A stretch of 64,000 bases of DNA from Streptomyces sp. GESEQ-35 (GCF_017948485.1 NZ_JAFFSX010000010.1:275971-339970), one strand, 5' to 3'; counted from the stretch's first letter, positions 1 through 8,712 are shown. Notes: generated by a model not told the origin, from the sequence alone. A program made the numbers and translations.

Positions 1-2520
1 GCGAATGGTGCCGGAGCCGAAGATGGCGATGTCGGAGATCTTGGTGTTGTCGTCGATGTCGAAGCCGAAGTTGCCCTCGTGCGGATGGTTGATGCCACCG
101 GCCTGGTGCGGCGGGGTCAGTGTGTAGAACTGGGAGTGCCACATGCCCGCGCCGCGGATCGTGACGTCCCGGATGCCCACCTGGTTGTAGTCGCCCCGGT
201 TCAGGGGGTCGTCGGTGAGGATCTTCTGTTCCTGGCGCCACTGCCCGGCCGGGATCCACACACAGCCGATGGTGCCGTTCTGGTCGGCCGTCACCGCCCG
301 CTGGAGGGCGTCCGTGTCGTCGATGCCGTCGTTCGGGATCGCGCCGTACTCGGTGATCGAGGTGCACTCGGCGGGCTTGCTCGCGGCCGGCGCCACCTGC
401 TCCAGGTCGATCATGTCGACGACGTAGTACGCGGCGTTGTCACCGGCGTCGCGCTGGAGCTTGAACTTGGTGCCCGCCGGATACGTCTGCGACAGCAGCG
501 CGTGCGACTCGTCGAAGAGCCGTCGCGCATCGGTCTGCGGGTTGTTGGTCAGGCCCTCGGGATCGTCGGAGTTGCCGTACAGCCAGCTGTACTTGGAGGT
601 GAGGGTCAGCTTCTGCACGAACGTGCCGTTCGCATAGAGGCTGAGCGTGGCCTCCTGACCGCCGCCGCCCGCCGCGTCCGGGATCGAGTTGCGCACGACG
701 ATGGAGTTCGACGCACTGGTCGACGTGAACTCCACGTACTGGCCGCTGGAGTTGAGGCGTACGGACTCGCGGCCCGACGACTCCGTGGCGAAGTTGGTGT
801 GCCCGAAGGTGCGTTCGCCGTCGGTCTCCAGGAGGGTGCCCGTGTACTGGGCGTCCTCCGCCTCGTACTCCACGTACGGCACCGCCGCGCCCCGGCCGAC
901 CACGATCGAGCGCGCGAACACGTTGTTGTTCTCGTTGGTCTCGGTGACCACGCCGGTGGCGTCGGCGGTGGCGGTGAGGGTGGCGCCGCCGTTGGTCGCG
1001 GTCCAGCTGCCGCCGACGGTCACGGTGACGGTGTCACCGGCCGGGATCGCGGGAGCCGTGCCGTTGAGGGTGGTTCCGCCGACGGTCAGCCGGGTGACCG
1101 AGCCGGCGCCGACGGCAGTGGTGCCGCGGTTGTGCACCTTCACGCTGAAGGTGACGTTCGAGCCCACGGCCGGGTTGGCGGGGGTCGAGACGATGTCCGT
1201 GACCTCCAGGTCGGGGCCGGGGGCCTGGCCGACGACCAGCTTCGCGTCCGCCGTCCGGCTGTTGTTGCTGTTGTCCTGCTCGGCCACGGTGTCGTTGGGG
1301 TCGACCACCGCGGAGACGGTGTAACTGCCCATCGCCCGCTTGCCGATCGACACCGGGACGGTCGCCGTCTCTCCCACGCCGAGGCCGCGCACCGAGCCGC
1401 TGCCGGCGACCGTGCCGCCCAGACTGACGTTCACCGTGGTCGCGGCCCCGGCCGCGGAACCGCCGTTGCGCACGGTGGCGTTCACCGTGACCTCGTCGCT
1501 CTCGCTCGGAGCGGAGGGGGTCCAGGTGAGATCGGTGACGGTGAGGTCCGGGTTGGGGGCCGCGACTCCGATGACCTGGAACTCGGCGACCTGGCCGCCG
1601 AATCCGGAGTTGTTGCTGTAGATCTTCAGCTGGACGTCGGCGTAGCGCCCGGTGACCGGGATCGTCACCGCGTTCTGGTTCGACGACGGATTGAAGGTGT
1701 AGTCGGCGCGCGCCTTCAGCGAGGTGTACTCGGAGGCGTTCTGCGCGCGCCCGAGCACCTCGATGTTCTGGGTACGGGTCGACCATGCGGGGTCGGGGTT
1801 GAGCTTGACCACGACCCCTTCGAGGTCCGCGTCGGCGCCCAGCTTCACCGTGAGCGTCGACGGACTGACGGCGGACTCCCAGTAGGTGCCCAGGCTGTTG
1901 TCGTTGGCGTTGGTGGCAAAGTAGTTCTGCGTCGCGGAGGACGCCTCGATCGGCTTGTTGACCGCCAGGTTCGCCCCGTTCACCGGAGGCTGCGGCTCGC
2001 CCTCCTCGCCGTAGATCTCCAGCTCGGACAGCTGCGCCGCGGGCCAGCCGGTGTTCGCGGTCACCTGCACGCGTACGTACCGGACGTCCGTGGAGTCGAA
2101 GCCGACCGTCACGCTGCTCGACCGGGCCGGGTCGAACTGCCGCCCGGTGGCGCCGGAAAGGGTGCTGAAGCTGCTGCCATTGGTGCTGCCCTGGACGCTC
2201 AGGGTCTGGGTACGGGGCTCCCACGAGGTGGGGAGCTTGAGCACGACCTGGTCGACCGCGACGCCGGCGCCGAGGTCGACCTGGATCCACTGCGGGAAGG
2301 CGTTGGACGGGCTTTCCCAGTACGTCTGCTGGCTTCCGTCAGTGACGTTTCCGGCGGGATAGCCGCTGTGGGACCCGCTCGCCGTGGCGGTCTTGCCCAG
2401 GGCGAGGTTGGGGCCCGCTGCTTCGGCTGCGGAGGCGCTGACAGGCAGGAGCCCTGCGGTGATGAGACCCGCTGTGAGCGAGCCGACGACCAACCGCCGG
2501 ACGGCGTGCGTCCATCTCAT
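1..2520 (-). CDS. secreted discoidin/CARDB glycan hydrolase, GH87 (mycodextranase)-like, 3' end outside window
   Basis: An N-terminal signal peptide (Arg-rich start, hydrophobic core, cleavage near AxAEA around residue 32) is followed by two discoidin (F5/8 type C) domains at about 35-150 and 160-300. Two CARDB domains lie at about 310-410 and 420-530, then a CBM6/35-like segment to about 690. The start of a right-handed beta-helix follows, with the motifs ITEYGAIPNDGIDDT and TIRGAGMW. This domain order resembles bacterial alpha-1,3-glucanases of GH87, but the catalytic acids are not all inside the window, so the family call is inferred. The frame stays open to base 1, so the C terminus is missing. 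The start is an ATG at 2520-2518. The gene is divergent from the membrane-protein gene at 2891. A polysaccharide lyase-type beta-helix enzyme is an alternative. Confidence 0.72.
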   Translation of the reverse strand, partial: MRWTHAVRRLVVGSLTAGLITAGLLPVSASAAEAAGPNLALGKTATASGSHSGYPAGNVTDGSQQTYWESPSNAFPQWIQVDLGAGVAVDQVVLKLPTSWEPRTQTLSVQGSTNGSSFSTLSGATGRQFDPARSSSVTVGFDSTDVRYVRVQVTANTGWPAAQLSELEIYGEEGEPQPPVNGANLAVNKPIEASSATQNYFATNANDNSLGTYWESAVSPSTLTVKLGADADLEGVVVKLNPDPAWSTRTQNIEVLGRAQNASEYTSLKARADYTFNPSSNQNAVTIPVTGRYADVQLKIYSNNSGFGGQVAEFQVIGVAAPNPDLTVTDLTWTPSAPSESDEVTVNATVRNGGSAAGAATTVNVSLGGTVAGSGSVRGLGVGETATVPVSIGKRAMGSYTVSAVVDPNDTVAEQDNSNNSRTADAKLVVGQAPGPDLEVTDIVSTPANPAVGSNVTFSVKVHNRGTTAVGAGSVTRLTVGGTTLNGTAPAIPAGDTVTVTVGGSWTATNGGATLTATADATGVVTETNENNNVFARSIVVGRGAAVPYVEYEAEDAQYTGTLLETDGERTFGHTNFATESSGRESVRLNSSGQYVEFTSTSASNSIVVRNSIPDAAGGGGQEATLSLYANGTFVQKLTLTSKYSWLYGNSDDPEGLTNNPQTDARRLFDESHALLSQTYPAGTKFKLQRDAGDNAAYYVVDMIDLEQVAPAASKPAECTSITEYGAIPNDGIDDTDALQRAVTADQNGTIGCVWIPAGQWRQEQKILTDDPLNRGDYNQVGIRDVTIRGAGMWHSQFYTLTPPHQAGGINHPHEGNFGFDIDDNTKISDIAIFGSGTIR

Positions 2521-2890
2521 GGTGTCCTCTGTTCCACGGGGATGCGGGGGTCCGTGCAGAGCGGGACACATCCGGAAGATTTGTCCACACTCGGTGAACT
2601 TGCGCGTGTGCCTACGAGATTTAAGTGATTCAGTCGCAGTTTTGCGTTCCGTACGTCGCAGATTTCATGCAGGCATGGGGATTGTCAACGGCTCTCACAC
2701 GACTGTCCGGTTGCATCCCTGGGCCGCGGGGCACCAGGAGCGACACGGGCTCCGGTCGCGGAGCCCGTTGTCCCGACGGGTCTTCTGACGCCGTGGCAGA
2801 GGCTTCGGCGGACCCTCTGTCGCCGTGGACCGGCTGACCGTACCCTGACAAGTCATAGAACTTCAGGCGTGATTGACCGGGGGAGCCGTC
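2521..2890. other. 370-base divergent intergenic region with a strong hairpin
   Basis: This region separates the minus-strand glycan hydrolase from the plus-strand membrane protein and must hold both promoters. The clearest element is a perfect 10-bp stem with a GTCG tetraloop, arms 2745-2754 and 2759-2768 (ACGGGCTCCG paired with CGGAGCCCGT). An AT-richer patch lies at about 2590-2670, where promoter elements are most likely, but I could not assign -10/-35 boxes. A GGGGGAG ribosome-binding site sits just before the ATG at 2891. No credible small gene was found. Confidence 0.5.
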
Positions 2891-4447
2891 ATGTCCTGGG
2901 AGCAGCACGGTGCACGTGACGATTTCGTCGTTCCACCGATGCCGACCGCACCACCGCCCGCTCCGGCCGATCCGTGGCGAGCCGTCGCGGTGGCCCTGCT
3001 GAACCTCTGCGGACTCGGGCTCGGTTACGCCCTGCTGCGCCGCTGGGGGCTGATGGCCGCATGCTGGGTCGCGACGGCGATCCTGCTCGTGGTGGCCCTG
3101 CCCGCGGACCCGAACGGGGTCCCCGGCGCGGTGGTCGTCCTCTACCTGGTCTTCCTGGTGCTCGCAGCCGCGCACGGTGCGTCCGTGGGCCTGCGGACCC
3201 GGATGGCGTGGCCGCCGAGCGCCCCGGTCGCAGCCGCGCTCGGCGTCGTGCTCCTGGCCGTCCCCGTCGGTGGCGTCGTCCTGTACGACGGGGCCCGCGA
3301 CGAAGCCACCGAACTGATGCTGCTGGACCGGCTGGAGCGGGCGGACAAGCTGGTCAAGGCGTCCGCGCAGCTGCCGTTCGAGTCGGCGGAGGCCGACTAC
3401 CGCAGCGCGCTGGCCGCCTACCGCGGGCTCAGCGACGACCACGCGGGTTCACGGGCGGCCGAACGTGTTCCCGACCGGCTCAGGACCTACTACGCCACCG
3501 TCGCCTCGCCGTACGCGCAGGAGAACTACTGCGCCGCCGTACCGCCCTTGAAGTACCTCCGTACGGTCCCGCGCACGATGAGCGACGAGACGCTCGGATC
3601 CCTGTCCGCCTGGCCCGACGACCGGCTGGCCACCTCGCTCTACGAGTGCGCGGCCACGTCACTCGGCGGCGGGGCCGGGGACTGGACCCCGCACTTCGAC
3701 GAACTGCTGACGACGTTCCCGAAGTCCGCGCAGGCGGCGAAGGTGGAACCCGCCGTGCAGGCCGCGGTCGACAAGGAGGTGAGGTCCCTGAGCGGCGACG
3801 AGCCCTGTGCGGCCGTCGAGCGGCTCGAGACTCTCGGCACCCAGGTCCGCGGGCTGTCGGGAGAGCCGGCCGGCCTGACCGACGCCCTCGACAGGGACGC
3901 CGACCGGGCGGAGGGGAAGGCGAGTTCGGGCACGTACGCCTGCGGTGTGGACCAGTACCGGGACGGGAGCTTCAGCGAGGCCGTCACCACGATGAACGAC
4001 TTCGCCGAGAGCAACCCGAACGACAGGAACCGGGCACGCGCCCAGAAGATAGCCATCGCCGCGGAGGTCGCCCAGACGGTGCCCGCGGCCGGCAAGCGCC
4101 TGCCCACCACGGCATCGGGCGGCAGCATCTCCGTCACCGTCAAGAACGACAGCCCCGACGACATCACGGTCCTGTACACCGGGCCGGTGACCGGCAGCTT
4201 CACCCTCGGGGCCTGCGGCAGCTGTACCTCGTACTCCCTCCTCAGCAGCACCCTGACCGGTTTCGAACCGTGCAGCGACAGCGGCAAGAACTACCCGCAG
4301 CGGACCATCCAACTGCCCGCCGGCACCACCTACTTCGTGCACAAGTCCCAGGACGCGGACGGAAAGTCGCCGGCCTCGGACACCGCCAGGCTGTCGCCGG
4401 GCTATATCTACACCGAGTGCGCCTACACGACGAGCTTCGGCTACTGA
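2891..4447 (+). CDS. conserved membrane protein with four N-terminal TM helices and a large outer domain
   Basis: The protein has 518 residues. A short Pro-rich N terminus leads into about four transmembrane helices within residues 25-140 (for example AACWVATAILLVVALPA and AAALGVVLLAVPVGGVVLY). The remaining ~370 residues are soluble and contain several cysteines (ENYC, YECAAT, EPCAAVE, YACG, LGACGSCTSY, ECAY), which suggests an extracytoplasmic disulfide-bonded domain. Helical repeat-like segments around 150-380 look TPR-like. I do not recognise a family with known function. The ATG at 2891 is preferred over an upstream in-frame start at 2873 because GGGGGAG lies directly before it. The gene is convergent with the GH114 gene, with a 17-base gap. 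A role with the neighbouring polysaccharide operon is possible but unproven. Confidence 0.8.
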   Translation: MSWEQHGARDDFVVPPMPTAPPPAPADPWRAVAVALLNLCGLGLGYALLRRWGLMAACWVATAILLVVALPADPNGVPGAVVVLYLVFLVLAAAHGASVGLRTRMAWPPSAPVAAALGVVLLAVPVGGVVLYDGARDEATELMLLDRLERADKLVKASAQLPFESAEADYRSALAAYRGLSDDHAGSRAAERVPDRLRTYYATVASPYAQENYCAAVPPLKYLRTVPRTMSDETLGSLSAWPDDRLATSLYECAATSLGGGAGDWTPHFDELLTTFPKSAQAAKVEPAVQAAVDKEVRSLSGDEPCAAVERLETLGTQVRGLSGEPAGLTDALDRDADRAEGKASSGTYACGVDQYRDGSFSEAVTTMNDFAESNPNDRNRARAQKIAIAAEVAQTVPAAGKRLPTTASGGSISVTVKNDSPDDITVLYTGPVTGSFTLGACGSCTSYSLLSSTLTGFEPCSDSGKNYPQRTIQLPAGTTYFVHKSQDADGKSPASDTARLSPGYIYTECAYTTSFGY

Positions 4448-4464
4448 CGCGACCGGCGGGGTGA

Positions 4465-5280
4465 TCAGCAGGGCCGGCGCCACACCCCCAGCTCCAGCTT
4501 CTTGCGCATGGACGACAGCTTCAGCCTGCGCGAGTCGGCGCAGAAGTCGCTGTTCGGTACGGCGTACTCGACGTGGAAGACCGCCTTGCCCGCCGCGATG
4601 AACGGACGCAGTGCCCCGCACTCGTCGAACTGCGCGCACTCCTCGTTGACCGCGAAGTCGAAGTGACGGACGAGCCGGGGGATCTGCGGGAGGTCGTTCT
4701 TGAGGCCCACGGCCAGTCCACGGGCGTGCGCGAGGTCCGCGATCATGCGGTTGTACGCCAGCTGGTCGCTCGCGGTCAGCGGGAATCCCGTCTCGCCGGC
4801 GTACCCCTCCATCAGGTCGGGCTCCACGGCGTCGAATCCCTTGGCGCGGCACATGTCCATCCGGCGTTCCATGATCGGCCGCAGTGCCTTCCTGCGGCGG
4901 ACGTCCAGCCAGCGCTCGCCGTCCCAGCCGTTGGGGGCGCCGAGCACGGACTTCGGGAAGTCGTTCTTGTCGGGGCGGAAGTTCTCCCAGGCGCCGACGT
5001 TGATGTAGCAGATGACCTTGCGGCCGGCGCGGTGGAGGCGGGTCACGTCCGCGGTGGAGGTCTCGAAGCCGTCGACGTCGTAGACCGGAACGTCGACGGA
5101 GAGGTCGAGCCTTCCGTCGAGCTGCCACTGCCAGGCGAGGCCGGGACGGGGCTGCCAGCGCTTCTGCCGTGCAGGGGACTTGGTGGTCGGGGCCGACGAG
5201 GTGTTCCCCTCCGTGCCCGAACACGCGCTCAGTGTCAGCGCCATCAGTGCCCCGCACATCAGTGCCGTACGTCGTCCCAT
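4465..5280 (-). CDS. GH114 endo-alpha-1,4-polygalactosaminidase-like lipoprotein (Ega3-like)
   Basis: About 271 residues. The N terminus is a lipoprotein signal with lipobox LTLSAC (Cys about 20). The rest follows the GH114 TIM-barrel pattern: YDVDGFETS near the start, KVICYINVGAWENFRPD, WDGERWLDVR, then GFDAVEPDLMEGY with the acidic pair, LAVGLKND and VNEECAQFDECG. In the fungal Ega3 family these acidic residues cleave alpha-1,4-linked galactosamine, so a membrane-anchored hydrolase of an aminosugar polymer is expected. The gene is last in the operon. Its ATG (5280-5278) overlaps the upstream stop by one base as TGATG, so translation is probably coupled; an in-frame GTG at 5283 is an alternative start. 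Confidence 0.88.
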   Translation of the reverse strand: MGRRTALMCGALMALTLSACSGTEGNTSSAPTTKSPARQKRWQPRPGLAWQWQLDGRLDLSVDVPVYDVDGFETSTADVTRLHRAGRKVICYINVGAWENFRPDKNDFPKSVLGAPNGWDGERWLDVRRRKALRPIMERRMDMCRAKGFDAVEPDLMEGYAGETGFPLTASDQLAYNRMIADLAHARGLAVGLKNDLPQIPRLVRHFDFAVNEECAQFDECGALRPFIAAGKAVFHVEYAVPNSDFCADSRRLKLSSMRKKLELGVWRRPC

Positions 5281-5939
5281 CACTCCGTCTCCCGCAGCGC
5301 GGGCGTCAACTGCGCCCAGGGATTGGGAAGTTCGCCCGTCACCGGCCCCGCCACCGCCGCGCCCCGCTCACGGGCCGTACGGACGGCCAGGGGGACCAGC
5401 GCCGCGGGCACGCCGTAGACGAGGTGGCAGAAGCGCTCGGCCGGGTGCTTCGACGTCCACGCCGGTCTGCTGAACGCCGAGACGTACGTCGACCAGTGGC
5501 CCTCGAAGGTGACGACCAGGTCGGCGACGCGGGCGTACCCCGGCGCCGGGTGGACGCCGGGGTTCAGCACGACCGGCGCCGCGCCCAGCCGTCGTACCGC
5601 CCGCACCAGGCGTCTACAGGCGGGCAGTTCGTCGGGTGAGGCGGTCACCCGGTCGAGGAAGCAGCCGTCGGTCCCGTACCAGTCGCGGTACCGGGCGACG
5701 TCCTCCGTCACCTCGGCCGGGCCGCGGGCGCCGTAGTCGGTGTCGACGTACCCGAGGAGGCGGGCACCGGCCGAGCGCAGCGCCCCCGCCGCCGCGGCGA
5801 ACGCCGGATCGGGGCCCGGACCGGGGCCGTTCGCCGGGTTGAGCACCACCGCGTACGTACCGGCTGTCGCCCCGATCAGACGGTGCCAGGCGCCCGGGTC
5901 CTCGGCCGGATGGACGTACAGCGGGATCAGCAGGCTCAC
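5280..5939 (-). CDS. spherulin-4 family (GH135, Sph3-like) protein
   Basis: 219 residues covering the whole spherulin-4 TIM barrel: LLIPLYVHP at the start, NPANGPGPGPDP, LLGYVDTDYGAR, WYGTDGCFLDR, VVLNPG and VVTFEGHWSTY. Fungal Sph3 is an endo-alpha-1,4-N-acetylgalactosaminidase needed for galactosaminogalactan synthesis, so a role in making or trimming the polymer is inferred. Two oddities stand out. The second acid of the usual FLDE motif is Arg here (D96, R97), although D96 and E146 remain. There is also no signal peptide. The GTG start at 5939 overlaps the upstream stop as GTGA and precedes the first conserved strand; longer in-frame starts add only Arg-rich sequence without homology. Confidence 0.83.
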   Translation of the reverse strand: MSLLIPLYVHPAEDPGAWHRLIGATAGTYAVVLNPANGPGPGPDPAFAAAAGALRSAGARLLGYVDTDYGARGPAEVTEDVARYRDWYGTDGCFLDRVTASPDELPACRRLVRAVRRLGAAPVVLNPGVHPAPGYARVADLVVTFEGHWSTYVSAFSRPAWTSKHPAERFCHLVYGVPAALVPLAVRTARERGAAVAGPVTGELPNPWAQLTPALRETE

Positions 5940-6850
5940 GGCGCGTTGACGTCCTCCCGCCGCGCCGTCGCCTCCCACAGCGCTGTCAGCGAGTCGTCGA
6001 GGGTGTACGACGGCCGCCAGCCGAGGACGTCTTCGGCGGCCGTGATGTCGGAACACTGCCACGAGACCTCCCCGGATCGGGCGGATACGCCGACGCCGTT
6101 CTCCCCGATCCGCCCCCGGAACCCGGCGATGCGGGCCAGCGCCCGCACCAACTCCCGTACGGGAACGGCCTGTCCGCCACCGATGTTGAGGACGCCCGGC
6201 AGGGGCCGCGGGGCCGACACCGCGAGCGCCGCCGCCCGTGCCACGTCGCGTGCGTCGACGAAGTCGCGGTACGCCGACAGATCGCCCAGCCGGATCACCG
6301 CGGCCGGGTCCTGACCCGCCTCGCGCAGCAGGCCGGCGATGCGGCCGGGCAGCCCGGTCGCCGGAGCACCGGCCCCCACCGGGTTCCCGACCCGCAGCAC
6401 CACCGCGTCGAGCCCCGAGGTGGTGACCGCGACCGTGCCGGCGAGCTTGGTCGCGCCGTACGCGGAGAGCGGGTGGGTGGCCGCCGACTCCGTGACCTTG
6501 GTGTGCGGGGCGCCGAGGCCGTATTCGGCGACCGAGCCGAGGTGGACAAGACGGGCCGACGGTGCCGCCTTCCGCAGCGCCGCACAGAGTGCCGCCGGAC
6601 CACGGGAGTTGGCCTCGGCGAGAGTCACGGAGTCGCCCCCGGTGGCGCCCGCGCAGTTGATCACGGCGTCGGGCTCCGCCTCGGCCACGGTCCGGGCCAG
6701 CTCGTCCGCGCGGGCGGTGGCGAGGTCGATGCCGAACTCCGCGGCGGGCGTGCGGCCGCCGCCGAGCACCCGCACGCCCGGCAGGGCACGCAGATGCTCG
6801 GCGACATGGCCGCCCAGATAGCCGGTGAAGCCCAGGACGAGAATGCGCAT
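5936..6850 (-). CDS. NAD-dependent epimerase/dehydratase or dTDP-sugar reductase-like enzyme
   Basis: 304 residues of the extended short-chain dehydrogenase type. The Rossmann motif GFTGYLGGH lies at residues 7-15 and the catalytic YxxxK in SAYGATK. SVAEYG precedes it, and LRVGNPVG and YRDFVDARDVA fit the sugar-binding half. It probably epimerises or reduces a nucleotide sugar made by the two neighbouring enzymes. The ATG at 6850 was chosen because MRILVLGFTG starts exactly at the Rossmann fold; the longer frame upstream overlaps the nucleotidyltransferase. It lies 7 bases after that gene and overlaps the GH135 start by GTGA. The exact substrate cannot be read from the sequence. Confidence 0.85.
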   Translation of the reverse strand: MRILVLGFTGYLGGHVAEHLRALPGVRVLGGGRTPAAEFGIDLATARADELARTVAEAEPDAVINCAGATGGDSVTLAEANSRGPAALCAALRKAAPSARLVHLGSVAEYGLGAPHTKVTESAATHPLSAYGATKLAGTVAVTTSGLDAVVLRVGNPVGAGAPATGLPGRIAGLLREAGQDPAAVIRLGDLSAYRDFVDARDVARAAALAVSAPRPLPGVLNIGGGQAVPVRELVRALARIAGFRGRIGENGVGVSARSGEVSWQCSDITAAEDVLGWRPSYTLDDSLTALWEATARREDVNAP

Positions 6851-6857
6851 GGGGTGG

Positions 6858-7571
6858 TCAGGCTCCCTTGAGCAGCAGCGACTTGCGGGTGGTGAACTCG
6901 GCGTTGGCCCGGTCGTAGTCGTCCGGCCGGCCGATGTCGAGCCAGTACCCCTCGAAGTCGTAGGCATGCGGCGGGTTCTGCGTCTTCAGCAGGTCGAGGA
7001 CCAGCTCGTCGAAGCCCAGCGGCAGCCCGGGGGTGTAGCCGTCGAGGGTGGAGCGGGTCAGCCCGTACACGCCCATGGAGACGCGGTAGTCCATGCTCGG
7101 CTTCTCGGTGAAGGCGACGACACGGCTGTCGGCGGTGGTCAGTACACCGAAGTCGATGTGCACCTTCCGGGCGTACGTCGCGATGGTCAGCGGCGCGTCC
7201 GAGCCGCTGTGCCGGCGCAGGACGTCCGCGTAGTCGAGGTCGGTGAGGATGTCGCCGTTCATGACCAGGAACGTCTCGGGCAGCTTCTCGCGCATGGTGA
7301 GCAGCGGGCCCATGGTGCCCAGGGGGCTCTCCTCGGTGGCGTAGTCGACGGCCATGCCCCACTGGCTGCCGTCGCCGACATAAGCGCGGATGATCTCGCC
7401 CAGGTGTCCTATGGCGATGGTGCAGTGGGTGAAGCCCGCCGTGGCGAGCTGGCGCAGCACGATCTCCAGGATGGCGTGCTGGTCGCCGATGGGCACGAGC
7501 GGCTTGGGCAGCGCGGTGGTGTAGGGCCGCAGCCGGACGCCCTTGCCTCCCGCCAGGATCACTGCGTGCAT
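6858..7571 (-). CDS. sugar-1-phosphate nucleotidyltransferase
   Basis: 237 residues. The signature AGGKGVRLRPYT followed by LPKPLVPIGD at residues 7-29 is that of the glucose-1-phosphate thymidylyl/cytidylyltransferase and mannose-1-phosphate guanylyltransferase superfamily. MNGDILTDLD (metal-binding Asp) and FTEKPSMDYRVSMGVYG follow as expected. The enzyme should activate a hexose-1-phosphate to an NDP-sugar for the polysaccharide operon. The choice of NTP and sugar is not clear from sequence. GGAGGAG lies 5 bases before the ATG, giving a strong start. The 55-base gap to the upstream dehydratase contains two near-identical 11-base units (TTCGTGAACGC, TTCGTGGACGC; 7584-7605). Confidence 0.88.
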   Translation of the reverse strand: MHAVILAGGKGVRLRPYTTALPKPLVPIGDQHAILEIVLRQLATAGFTHCTIAIGHLGEIIRAYVGDGSQWGMAVDYATEESPLGTMGPLLTMREKLPETFLVMNGDILTDLDYADVLRRHSGSDAPLTIATYARKVHIDFGVLTTADSRVVAFTEKPSMDYRVSMGVYGLTRSTLDGYTPGLPLGFDELVLDLLKTQNPPHAYDFEGYWLDIGRPDDYDRANAEFTTRKSLLLKGA

Positions 7572-7626
7572 GGGGACTCCTCCTTCGTGAACGCTTCGTG
7601 GACGCTTGTCGAGGTGCCTGACGGGC

Positions 7627-8712
7627 TCAGATGTTGTAGATGCCGGTCTTGTAGCGGGCGAGGTTGGCCGGGTCGCGGAAGAACTCCACGGTGTGCGCGA
7701 GGCCTTCCTCCAAGGTGTGTGCGGGCTGCCAGCCGGTGGCGGCGGTGAGCCGGCTCGCGTCGGCGACCAGCCGCATCACCTCCGAGCCCGCCGGCCGGAT
7801 GCGCGCGGTGTCCTCGCGGACGTCGAGCGCGGTGTCCATCACCTTGCCGATCAGCGCGACGAGGTCACCGACCGAGATCTCCCCGCCGGTCCCGGCGTTG
7901 AAGGTGCGGCCCACGACCTGCTCGGCGGACGCGGTGCCCACGGTGAGGAACGCCTGCGCGGTGTCCTTGACGTAGGTGAAGTCACGGGTGGGGCGCAGAT
8001 CGCCGAGGGTGATGGTCCGTTCCCCGGCGGCCACCTGTCCGATGACGGTGGGGATGACCGCCCGCATCGACTGGCGCGGCCCGAAGGTGTTGAACGGCCG
8101 CAGCGTCACCACCGGTGTGTCGAAGCTCGCGTGGTAGCTGTCGGCCAGCCGGTCGCCGCCCGCCTTCGAAGCGGCGTACGGGGACTGGGTGTTGATGGGG
8201 TGGTCCTCGGTGATCGGGACGGTCTGCGCGGTGCCGTACGTCTCGCTGGTGGAGGTGTGCACCAGCCGGGGCGTGCCCAGGGCGCGGACCGCCTCCAGCA
8301 CGTTGAGGGTGCCGGTGACGTTGGTGTCCACGTAGCTGTGCGGTGCCTGGTAGGAGTACGGGATCGCGATGAGGGCGGCCAGGTGGTAGGCGCAGTCGGC
8401 GCCTTCGAGCAGCCCGCGGACCGAGCCCGGGTCGCGTACGTCGCCGAGGACGATCTCGACCTGGTCGAGGACGTCCGGCGACAGGGTCTCCAGCCAGCCG
8501 TAGGAGGAGAAGGAGTTGTACTGCGCCATGGCTCTCACCCGGTGCCCGGAGGCGACCAGCGCCTCGGTGAGGTGCGAGCCGATGAATCCCTCGGCTCCGG
8601 TGACTGCGGCAAGTGGTGCGGTGGTCAACTCGGGGGTCCTTCCGGTCGGTTGCGCATCTGGTGGCGTGGGTTGACTGCTTGCTTGTCGTCCGTCGTCCGG
8701 ACGGTCACGCAT
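7627..8712 (-). CDS. NDP-sugar 4,6-dehydratase (LegB-like extended SDR)
   Basis: 361 residues with the start chosen here. Rossmann motif VTGAEGFIGSHL; active-site segments HTSTSETYGTAQ and SPYAASKAGGDR (YxxxK); RPFNTFGPRQS; and FTYVKDTAQAF. The early segment AQYNSFSSYGWLE is typical of LegB-type UDP-GlcNAc 4,6-dehydratases. It probably forms a 4-keto-6-deoxy sugar nucleotide, which with the downstream reductase/epimerase could give a deoxy-hexosamine donor. The ATG at 8712 overlaps the upstream membrane-protein gene by 8 bases; about 35 residues precede the fold, so a later start near TTAPLAAV is possible. Confidence 0.85.
   Translation of the reverse strand: MRDRPDDGRQASSQPTPPDAQPTGRTPELTTAPLAAVTGAEGFIGSHLTEALVASGHRVRAMAQYNSFSSYGWLETLSPDVLDQVEIVLGDVRDPGSVRGLLEGADCAYHLAALIAIPYSYQAPHSYVDTNVTGTLNVLEAVRALGTPRLVHTSTSETYGTAQTVPITEDHPINTQSPYAASKAGGDRLADSYHASFDTPVVTLRPFNTFGPRQSMRAVIPTVIGQVAAGERTITLGDLRPTRDFTYVKDTAQAFLTVGTASAEQVVGRTFNAGTGGEISVGDLVALIGKVMDTALDVREDTARIRPAGSEVMRLVADASRLTAATGWQPAHTLEEGLAHTVEFFRDPANLARYKTGIYNI

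Noticed and set aside
79..2628. An 849-residue plus-strand reading frame opposite the glycan hydrolase
   Set aside because: It is rich in Arg, Val, Gly and Asp with no domain pattern, and the minus strand has a signal peptide and clear discoidin and CARDB domains. It is a GC-codon shadow.
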